Assembly: GCA_900239685.1 (NCBI GenBank) | Contig: OENT01000082.1 | Coordinates: forward strand, 1-64,000 | Direction of reading: 5' to 3' | Source of the DNA: Rotaria macrura | Lineage: Eukaryota; Rotifera; Eurotatoria; Philodinida; Philodinidae | DNA length: 64,000 bases | Shown here: positions 54,573 through 64,000 of the stretch, in pieces | Numbering within the stretch: position 1 is the stretch's first letter | How the letters are laid out: each line of letters opens with the position of its first letter | Notes under the pieces: model-generated | The model's database searches: none | What the model was told of the DNA's origin: nothing | The model's input: the letters and a program-made list of their open reading frames with translations, nothing else | Program-made: the position numbers and the translations under genes

Positions 54573-55200
54573 TTATTCCCTGATTTTCTGAACACGGTTG
54601 TTTCTAGTAGTCGAAAACCTTGTAACCTTTGTAACGGACGTTTTCATCATAAGAGTGGTGCAACAATAGCGGAGCGTGTTAGATGGCATCATTTTCAAAG
54701 GAAAACTTTTATGATAGGAAACTTCGCTCTCGAGGCGACGTAAATCAGACGAAATACAAATAACATGACAGTTAATCTCAAGACGCTGCACTTTTTCGAA
54801 AAATTCCAAACCGTAATTTCTAGTGCTTGTACAAGTTTCGCCTTGTCTATGAGACAGGTTGATAATTATTCCACCTTAAGACACAAATCTAAACTTTCAG
54901 AGCCGAGAAAACTTGATTAGGAAAGTCAAAGGCAAACGTAATCGATTCTTATCTTTGAAGAATACTTCTAGGTATATATTTTTATGGTTTCAACCGATTT
55001 GCATCAAGTTCTATGGAATTAAGTATTGAATAACTGTAGCCAATAATCTTATTAACAATGAGGATTTTCAAGTGAATATTTTTTCTTCGTACTTCTTGAG
55101 CTTTAACCGTAGGGTAATTGTTTTGCATGATCATTGAAAATATAATGAAGAACCAGAAACAGCAAAAACATGAGCAAAATTCCTCATGATAATAATTCAA
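54573..55200 (-). CDS. Possible secreted Cys-containing protein, weak model
   Basis: Two minus-strand frames may belong to one gene. The first (from ATG 55200) begins with a Cys/Phe-rich hydrophobic segment (FCSCFCCFWFFIIF) like a signal peptide. The second, entered through a possible cttaag acceptor at about 54879, reads NLSHRQGETCTSTRNYGLEF, then EINCHVICIS and LRYCCTTLMM, and ends at 54573. The joining donor is uncertain (a gttattc site near 55033 would fit the phase). The Cys spacing hints at a disulfide-rich ectodomain, but no family is recognised. It may be spurious. Confidence 0.25.
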
Positions 55201-55616
55201 TCAAAGTCACACGACTTAATTAGTGATAAGTTTATAACATTTTAATCGGCGTATAACTATGTTTCATTACATTCTCGAATATGGAAAATAAAAAAATTCT
55301 CAGATATTATTGATAACACTGACCGAAGCCCTAATGGTATGTATCTGTTATCCAAGAGATTATCGTTGTTATTTTTTCATGACGATCAACAAGTCATATT
55401 TTCTGTTCTCATGGATACTAGCGGCACATGAAATATATAACTGCCAAAAACATAGCTGATTGGTGGAGGCTAGACAAATCATAAGTACATGCTATCTATC
55501 TATCTATTTTTTAGTTACTTCATCATAACAAGTCGATTTTGTTTGAACTTATTATATATTTTTCTTTCTTCTAGCTTTTTCTTCAAATAGTTATCCGTGA
55601 AAGGAAAAGAATAGCC

Positions 55617-58600
55617 ATGACTAAGCAAAAAAATAAATCTAAGAAACGTCGTACATTTACTGCTGATAAACATAATTCAAAAACTCGGAGTGAATCAGTA
55701 AATAAAGTCAATCCGTTTGATCTTCATGTTAATCGTTTGAAGCATGATGTGCTTGGTAAACGGCGAAACTACGAGAAAGGTGGTCAACCACTTAAATCTC
55801 GTTCACGAGGTATCGAAAAAGTAAGTTTTTTTTCTTTCGATCTAATTTTATGACTTCATTTACGAACTTGTTTTTTTTTCATAGAGAAAACGTACATTAT
55901 TAAAAGAGTTAAATTCTGTCTTTAAACAAAGTACATTTATTGATCATCGTCTTGGTGAAAACGATCCAACATTAACTAACGAGGAAAAACTAATGCAACG
56001 TTTAATTGCTGAACGGACTGTTCGTGAATTTGTTTTTACCTCTTGTTTTTTAATACTAAAAGTTCTTGTATTATTTTGTTCTCTAGAAAAATCGTTCCGG
56101 TAAAGAAAGTCGTTACAATTTGAATGACGAAGAAGATTTAACACATTATGGACAATCGCTTTCCAAATCTGATGAACTTAATCAAAAACCTATCATCGAC
56201 GATTATGATGATGATGATTTAAATAAAGGTCGTTTGAATTCGGAACACTTTTTTGGTGGTTTTAAATCTTCTAATGAACAACGTAAACCACAGACAAAAC
56301 AGGAATGGATTGAGAATATGATTAAAAGCACGAAATTAGATAAATATGAACGTCAACGTGAAAATGAAAAAATTTTCGACATGACACAGACACTTGATGA
56401 ACAATGGAAAGCATTAAGCACATTGATGGGTATTCAAGAAAAACGATCAAAAGATATTAAAGAAGCATCGGATGATTATGATAAACTTGTTAATTCTCTG
56501 AAATTTGAAGCTAAAACCACAGTTTGTTATTCGACGATTTGTGTTTTTCAAAAACATACTTATGTATTTATTATGATTTTTTTTCTCTTGAAGGGTGCAC
56601 CTGTTAAAACCATTGAAGAAAAGGAAAAGGAAAGAGCTGAACAATTAAAAACATTGCAAGTAAGGAGAAAGATTTATTTTTCTACGGAATATTGCATTGC
56701 ATATCTTACACTTGACATAACATCTAGGTCGAAGAGGATCAACGAATGGAACGACCAACATTGAAATCAATATTATCAAAAAACAAACCTCAAAAACATA
56801 TTTTCGTCGAAGAACTAGATGAAAGGTTTGTAGAGATAAAAACAAAGGTACAACTTCATACAAGAAATATATAGCAACGATGGAAGCTATCTTAAACATT
56901 CTACTCTCGATAATTAAACAGATCTTTAAGTACATATTCATGTTTGCATTATAGTTATTACATCATGGATGGTACGAAAAAACGTGTTACATTCGATGAT
57001 GACGACGATGCTAGTAAAAATCAAATCTCAGAAACGAATGAGATAGAAAAGATGGAAAACAATGAAGATGATTCGACGAATATCGATAATGAAGAGGAAG
57101 AAGAAGAAGAAGAAACGGTAAACATGAGCAAATGTTCTAATGCTCAAGTCCCTTGTTTATTTTAGACAAATGGTGATTTAATAGCTGAATTCGACGAAAG
57201 TAAGTCATTTGAATTTCGTTTACTTATATAATAATTAACAAAAATACGATCAAGCATTCGACTTTACAAAATTTTATGAGAAAAAACATTTGATCGTCTA
57301 ATTCACTAGCATGGGATCTTGCTGACACCAACAAAGAATTGATTTCCTCGTCTATCAATGAAGAGCTATAATAGTTTCAAAAAAATTCATTGTTAATCTT
57401 AAATTTCATGCATAGATTGATTCGAGTGTCTGAAATAGTACATCAAATATTTTATTGTTAATAAAGTTGAATGACGATGTGTTGTATCCTCTTATGATAA
57501 AATTTTGTCTGACAAATTTTACAGCACATAAAATCTTTGTTTTGAGCCTACGTGCACGTTTCAGCAAGATCACGAAAGTTTCATAACGGAACACACATCA
57601 AAAGAAATATGTAAATAACTAACGGGATATCTTCAAACTTACAATCAAGAAAAATTTCTATGAATCAATGCATCGAATTCATTCTAAAATTAGAACATTT
57701 AACATTTTTTAAGTCAGAAACTTTCCCGATATCCTTCCAGTCATTATATGTATATTTGAATGAAAAATTTTTGGTCAAACTTCGATATTTTTAATTTTTC
57801 TAATAAAAATCTCATCTAAAATTACATAGGAACGATCACAGTTTCGTATCAATGGTTCACACGCTTTAGTTCATTCGAGTTTTTCTTAATTTCATCGAGA
57901 TAGATTAGATGCATACACTTGGAATAAATTTCTATGCGATAAAAAACTAACTTTTGAAATAAATCATCTCATTAGTTAGCTCCATTCGTTTTGTTTTCTG
58001 TTTGATGTATGTCATGAACTGTTTTCATAAAATGAAAGCTTCATTTCATGGACGAAATTCACTGCTCCAAAACATATTCAATCGATATCTACAAAAGTAT
58101 TTGATCGTATCGAGTTTTTTTTAGAATAAATGTTTCATTTTATATTTCTGAAAAATCCGTCGTATAATCTCCAGAAAATGCCCGGCTTGAATCTAATGAG
58201 ATTATTTCAATCAATCTTACAAATGCATAATGAACGACAGAAGTGAAACTGATAATTCTAATGTTCATCGTTATGCATCAATCAACATTCAGTCAGTCTT
58301 AGTCCTCCGTTTTACTTAAAAACCTGGCGAAGACAACAAATTCACATAGCTTTTAGAGTTAACCCATTGTTTTTTCTTACAAGCTTCATCAGACTTAATC
58401 AGGACCTTCATAAAAACAAGCCCTCGAACCAATATTAATACAAACTGTCAATTTTGAACGATTGACAATGGAATAATCGACAGTCAAAGTGTCTCAGATT
58501 AGTTGTGAGAAGAAAACTGTACAAACTCGAATGGATATATATATATATCGGTGTTTTCGGCAAATTTTTAATGTAGGTTCAGAACATAAGCAATGAACCA

Positions 58601-61600
58601 TCACAAATTCGAAACTCATGCCTTGAAGACTAATTAAGCTGAAATTAATTCGTTCCAGGCACCATCTTTGACAAACTAAGATTGACTGAATGATTCTGGG
58701 CGATGAATAACAATGAACATTCAAGCTCTCGTTCTTGGTTCCTATGTTCGTTAAATATTTTCAAAAATACACCGAAAGACATTTGTATTCTGATACATGC
58801 GTTCTATTCACATATGAATTCTTTCTTTTTCGTACATTGTGTGCATATTTCATTTCTTTTTGTTTCAGTTCCATCCGATATTGATAATCTTCAAACTCGT
58901 CTAAGTGAAAATACAAATACATTAAACATTATCTGGAAACGAATCAATGACAAACGTTTACCACCCATACCAAAATCAGTTCTTTCGGTAAATTGATATT
59001 TATATAGTTTCTCGAACATACAAGTCTAGTTTTGTTGTTTACTTAATGTTTGCTAGAATTATTTTGATGTTTTACTTGATTATTATGAATGTGTAACATC
59101 AAATAAATTATTACTAAATCAAGCTGGTAAACATCTTCTTCATCTTTTACAATTAATTAATAATGAACAAACAAAAACAAATATAATCAATCGATTAAAA
59201 CAATATCATGTTACGCTAAGTGAACAAATTGAAAATGATAAATTTTGTCAAGTCGATTTATCATTCGTATGTTATTTTAATTTTAATTTTAATTTTATTC
59301 TTATCTATTTCTAATAGTTGATCAATGTGTTTGTTTTTAATTTCATAATTAGATTCTTTTTTTAAAATTAATTGCTCATCTTTATCCAACATCCGATTTT
59401 TCTCATCCAATAACAACACCAGCATTAACCTTACTTGTTCAAGCAATAAATCATGTATGAATTTATTTGAAAATAACTTTGTTAAACCAAATTTTTGTTT
59501 TCTTTCAAAGAGTTCTTTGAAATCTCTCGATGCATGTCGACAAGCATTGTTGTTAATTGAATTAGTAAAACAAGTAAGGCAATTTTTATCAAGGGATGTC
59601 TCGACTAGAACATTCTCTCTGTAGAAGATTGCTGAGACATCTTTGATTTGCATGATTATAAATGAAATTTATTCTTTAGTGGATATCAAAAAGTCATCGC
59701 TATGTACCAGAAGTAATTGTTCTATTAATAAAATTAATGCAACTTACATGTTCGAACGAAAAAAATCAATATTTGATATCATATTCATCGAAACAAATTA
59801 AAAATAATCAATTACTTGTTTTGAATAAGAACTGTGTTTTGTAAGTTAAGAAGAATGATACTCATTATCTGTTGTTTTAGTCTAACGACCTGATATGAAT
59901 AATGTTGGAAGTAGAAAAATGACATTGAATTACAATTTTTTTTCCAAAAAAAAGTCAAGTTTTGAAACGTATGAGTATGTATGTCGTTAACATAAATCGT
60001 AGCAACACTTGAATATTCATTAGGATTTCATAGCATCGTACTGATTAAAAAACAAAACAAACATTAAAATCATTTTCTTCACATCATGGATTTAAATTCC
60101 ATATGATTAGCGTTAGGAACTAACCAAGTGATACATAATTATTGTTATTTCAGTGGAGAAACATTTAATCAATACAATGTAGAGTGAATTCATACACTTA
60201 TAGATTAATATCGTTCTTCTTAGACTATAATCGAAACGATAACTTTCGTCATCATAGACAATAATAGATTTATGCAATAACAACAGATCGATAGTATGCT
60301 ATTTAAGCTCGGTCTCACTTAAGAAACCACACTGTACTTTCGCTGTGATCGTACTACATGGCAAGGTTTTAGGTACATTGTATTTGATTTTATGATAGTC
60401 TACAAACCCGCTATTTGTAGTGGAGTATCATAGTAGAATATCATTCGGCTTGTTTGTACTAGAATTCAGAATGTATTATGTGACTGTTCATTAGAAAAGT
60501 TTGGCTGTTTCCACAAGATTACATGAGCAGAGTTAAAAAGAACAACAAACTATACGACTGATTTTCAATGTATCAGAAATATAGAAAAACTAAGATTATA
60601 AAATAATGGATGCATTTCATTAATGTTTAGATCAGACTCAAGTAAACCATCATTTTTCGATTGTGACAATCTGGACGATGATAATGATCAACATCGGTAA
60701 GAATAAGATTTACCGTTCGAAACTTTTCTCATTAACCGACTTGTGTGGAGTAGTCAATGTAGATTTATTTCATAAAAATGAAAGTTTCCGTCATGGTTAC
60801 CCTATTTTCTATACTCTTGATAGGAAGAGTGTTCGAGAAAAGAAAATTTATCGAAAATACGTTCTGAATTTTATAAACTACGAATAGCAAAACCTATTTG
60901 TTGCAAGATCATTTGTCTTACAATTTTTGAAATAATATCAACATGAATGCGCATTAGAACTCATGAATAAGCCATAATTGATGGTCTATTTTAGTGCTGT
61001 CATTGTTCAAATGTGTCTCAATCATTTAAAGGATTTTCTTAAAATCTACGAATCATTGTCTGCTATTGTCGAGATCACTCAACTATTTAAATCGTTTCTT
61101 GTTATTATGGCTGATACATCGAAATGCCATCAAATATCGGTAAAATAAAAGTTTACTTTCTATTTTTTTTTCTTCTTGTTGTAAGATTAATCATAAATTA
61201 TTTTTAGTCGCAATGTCGCGAAATTTTAAATTTAATTGATTCAATACAAACAACATGTCAAACTAATCGTAAACATCTAGAGCAAGGCAAAGAACAGATA
61301 AAAATGTTACAACTCTATGAACCGCGCTTTGGACCAGTGTATGTTGAAAATTTTGTTGCCTACAATCTTCGAAATGTTCTCGTTTTTTCAACAATAGATA
61401 TGAAGGTAAAAAGAATACTCGTCTACCGAAAGATTATGCTGAACGTCTACGACTTCGACAAAAATATAAACGTGAACACAAATCTGCTACTCGTACGCTT
61501 GTACTTGATAATCAATTCATTGCACGCGAAGAACTCAAACAACAGATGGAAAAGTATGTTGTTCGAAAGTTGTATTTTGTCTACGATTTTTCTTCTTTTT

Positions 61601-61694
61601 CAGAGATACTCAACGCAAACGCAAAGTCAAAGATATTCAAGCACAATTATCGATGCAAGAAGGAGAATATCGAAAATTACAAAAAACCAAATAA
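55617..61694 (+). CDS. NOP14: Nucleolar protein 14
   Basis: A component of the small-subunit processome, needed for 18S rRNA maturation and 40S export, acting in the nucleolus. Seventeen exons (55617-55820, 55885-56031, 56087-56521, 56594-56659, 56728-56825, 56955-57117, 57166-57199, 58869-58987, 59057-59266, 59353-59454, 59511-59573, 59680-59840, 60631-60696, 60995-61139, 61208-61338, 61398-61553, 61604-61694) give 796 residues (human 857). Landmarks: Lys/Arg-rich N-terminus, NPFDLHVNRLKHDVLGKR, the signature YNLNDEEDLTHYGQSL, an acidic middle with an eight-Glu run, IAHLYPTSDFSHPITTPAL, and the end KYKREHKSATRTLVLDNQF, DTQRKRKVKDI, MQEGEYRKLQKTK. The exon 2 donor is ambiguous; I used gtttttacc at 56032. 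Introns of 1669, 790 and 298 bases hold nothing recognised. The headcase-like gene starts 116 bases downstream. Confidence 0.93.
57200..58868 (+). other. NOP14 intron 7, 1669 bases, no supported content
   Basis: This is the largest intron of NOP14. It contains an (AT)n run at about 58535-58549 and short frames without domains. No TIR pair was seen. Confidence 0.4.
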
Positions 61695-61800
61695 TTGTTA
61701 TTGTTGCTTTTTTGTTTTCAAAATAGAGAAAAAAATTACCAAAATTAACATGCTTCCATTTTTCACTTTGTTAATTTGTTGTTGTTGTTGTTGTTTTCTC

Positions 61801-61810
61801 CATTTTATAG
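61801..61810 (+). promoter_or_regulatory. 3' splice acceptor directly before headcase-like ATG
   Basis: The sequence is a gtt/gct-rich pyrimidine tract, then cattttatag, then the ATG at 61811 with no leader bases between. This is expected for spliced-leader addition to the second gene of an operon-like pair. Confidence 0.5.
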
Positions 61811-62947
61811 ATGACAGATACTGATCGATCGCAGCCACTGAATGTACCTCGTGGTGGCCGTTCATCACGATATCGTACACATAGTTCAGGAAGTTTATCA
61901 TCATCATTTGGTTCTCCATCTGGATTAACAAATCTTAATAACAATAATGGTGGTGCAACATCAGCACATAATAAAAAAACAGCTGCTAGTTCCACTGGAA
62001 ATAATAATATTGGTTCAATATCAACCTCAATGAATGCTGGTAATAATGTTGGTACATTACCACAATTCGATGAAAAACATGCTGCAGCTGGAAATATATT
62101 TGAACATCGTCAAGATTGGTCGATACTGAATCGACTTCCATTGCACAAACGAAATGCCATACATATTCGTCTTGAAGATGAAGGTCCTTATGGCAATGAT
62201 GAAACACGATGTTTTGTTTTATCACAATTATCTATGGTCGGTTGCACAGATGTAACATGTACAGTTTGCGGTCAATCCATGGTTGTGTACGATCGATATC
62301 CGCTTGTCGACGGTACCCTATTTTTGAGGTAATTGTCTTTTGAATAACGTGGTCACAATGACATGACCGACAATACGTAAATCCAAGAAAATTATGACCT
62401 TGTACTTACTATAAGAAACTAAAACGAGTCTATTTTTGGAGAAAATCAATTGTATTGACAATAAACAATCGTTTAGTAATTTACTTTAACCTTTTTATTT
62501 TCTAGTCCTATCAAACATAGTGACAATGGAAAAGTGTCCATTACCGTTTACCATAACGAGCGGCAACTCTATCTACATGGGATATGCCTTGAATGTCTAT
62601 CCATGCGTTCATTACATGTACTTTGTCGCCTATGTAAGAGTAAATTCAATTTTGATCCAATTATTTTTGGCACGCTCTATTATTATGGTATGCTGATGAG
62701 TCTTTGCGTTTGTCGATATAATTGTTATTTCTTTTCCCTTTTCTTTTGTTTCAAAGATCTGTTCGCAGCATTTCCATGTTGTCAAGCAAGGTTGTCGTGT
62801 TCGAAGTGTTTTCAACCGATTGTTTCAATAAAAGATGGTCTAATTAATTTTAGTAACTATTCATCCGAATTCGAATGTGGCCATTGCGGGTCGAAGAGTC
62901 ATCATTTCGTTAAACCATTTGATGAAATATTTGAAAAACGATTGTAA
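61811..62947 (+). CDS. HECA: Headcase-like protein, C-terminal domain only
   Basis: Headcase proteins are conserved metazoan regulators of differentiation and growth. Three exons (61811-62328, 62506-62687, 62757-62947) give 296 residues. After about 100 disordered Ser/Asn/Gly-rich residues comes the conserved C-terminal region: LNRLPLHKRNAIHIRLEDE (human HECA: HKLNTFHVRMEDD), the CTVCGQ pair, FPLVDGTLFLSP-like YPLVDGTLFLSP, YLHGICLECL, CRLCKSKFN, FPCCQARLSCSKCFQPIV, and CGHCGSKSHHFVKPF near the end. These CxxC pairs suggest zinc binding. Human HECA (about 543 residues) also has an N-terminal headcase domain starting CSFGRP; that domain is absent here, since NOP14 ends only 116 bases upstream. 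Either the lineage split or lost that half, or another locus encodes it. Confidence 0.9.
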
Positions 62948-64000
62948 ACTATAATTATTTATATTAGCTACGTATATATGTAACTATTTTCCTAGTTAGT
63001 GTATTGATTTATCTTATTTTCTTTTTCTCATTGTAAATAAATCAATTGCTAAAACTGAATATCTATCTCGTGTGATTGACAGGCTCCTAGTGTTGATGAG
63101 TTCAATGGCGAATAATCAGTAGTTACACGTTTTGATGCATGTATGTCGTTGTATCATCACATTTATCATCAAACTATAAGAATAACTCTCAATAAGGCAT
63201 ACCTACACATGCGTATATTTCTAATTGACTTGAAAAATGAATGCTGATTAGATAAGAAAAAGAATTTATTAGTATAAAACGATACACAATTGTAGAATAG
63301 TACAAGTGCACCTTGTTTTTTATTCTTTCCAAGGCATATGTCTCTGATTATCATTATCTTTTCTTTTTCTTAGATTTACAGACGTTTATCAAACGGCAAG
63401 ACATAAAACCACAATGTACAACGCCTACAAATCTGTTTGTCGAATTATGAATGAGACAAGCAGTACGGGAGAAGTTGCTGTACTTTTATCTCCTATATGT
63501 CTGTGCGAGAGAGAGAGAAAGAGAAAAGAAAAAAAAAGGATAACACTAGGAAGAGACAGAGAAAGAATATATGTATATATATTCTTATAAGCCATTTGGC
63601 TCCTGATTTTGGTTCGTCGAACGCAAAGGGAACAAGGATAAATTTGTGTTTTATCACTGTTTATTTGTATTTGCGTGTTTCCTTAAAGACACTATTCTAG
63701 TAAGTAAGAAAATCAAACACTTTTCCTCTAAATCATGTACCAAAATTGGAATAGAATGACTGTACATTGATTAGACGGAGGAAAAAAGAAGAAATGTGAT
63801 ATACTTCCTATGTGTATGTTATACATATTTTACAAATGCTATCAGACATAAGAACGAAATGATTGTGAAGATCTATGTAAAAGTAAAGGAAAACCAACGT
63901 GACAACTTAAAATTGAAAAGTTCGTTCACTTTTCAAGAGTTATCTATACAAAGCAGAGATATATTGTTTATCTTAACACTGAGATTCAGCTTTACATGTC
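62948..64000. other. Headcase 3' flank, no supported gene
   Basis: The polyadenylation signal is described separately. A purine run (gagagagagagaaagag) lies at about 63507-63530. No further gene is seen up to the window end. Confidence 0.45.
63036..63041 (+). terminator. AATAAA polyadenylation signal of headcase-like gene
   Basis: AATAAA lies 89 bases after the stop, preceded by a T-rich stretch. By contrast, no such signal is seen in the 116 bases between NOP14 and this gene. Confidence 0.5.

Overview
The window looks like nuclear DNA from a small invertebrate animal, most likely a bdelloid rotifer. It is AT-rich, with compact genes split by many GT-AG introns of about 50-70 bases plus a few of 0.7-2.4 kb. 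The proteins are clearly metazoan (SRP54, RING1/2, calnexin, ZnT6, TULP4, ACMSD, NOP14, headcase), and there is a divergent intron-poor 7TM receptor family of the kind expanded in rotifers. The species assignment is inference. I see no bacterial genes, CRISPR arrays, rRNA or convincing tRNA genes. The gene models below were spliced by hand from the sequence; exon lengths and phases were checked and add up to whole codons.

Layout. 1-11.2 kb is gene-poor and receptor-rich: a 7TM receptor cut by the left edge, a receptor pseudogene (about 4.45-4.79 kb) and an intact receptor (7.34-8.30 kb), all on the minus strand. 11.2-17.1 kb holds RING1/2 followed by SRP54 on the minus strand, 130 bases apart. 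19.4-23.7 kb holds a 3CxxC zinc-binding protein (plus), an intronless palmitoyl-protein thioesterase (minus) and an unrecognised four-helix membrane protein (minus). 25.3-42.2 kb holds calnexin (minus), ZnT6/SLC30A6 (plus) and a large TULP4 (plus). 45.0-53.1 kb holds an unrecognised disordered protein, ACMSD and a small secreted protein, with transposon remnants between them. 55.6-62.9 kb holds NOP14 followed by a headcase-like gene 116 bases downstream.

The genes do mostly independent housekeeping work: ER targeting and folding (SRP54, calnexin), lysosomal lipid removal, zinc transport, ribosome biogenesis, Polycomb silencing and tryptophan catabolism. Two layout features stand out. First, RING1/2-SRP54 and NOP14-headcase are tightly spaced same-strand pairs whose downstream gene has a 3' splice acceptor just before its ATG. 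Several other genes carry the same acceptor, often AG followed by ATAA. This fits spliced-leader trans-splicing and operon-like transcription, which is reported for bdelloids. Second, four different non-autonomous DNA-transposon-like elements (Tc1/mariner-like, hAT-like, piggyBac-like and one unclassified) sit in introns or between genes, and none shows a transposase. A FLYWCH zinc-finger fragment flanked by inverted 15-bp minisatellite units may be a fifth remnant.

The least described coding content is the four-helix membrane protein, the 100-residue secreted protein and the disordered 375-residue protein.
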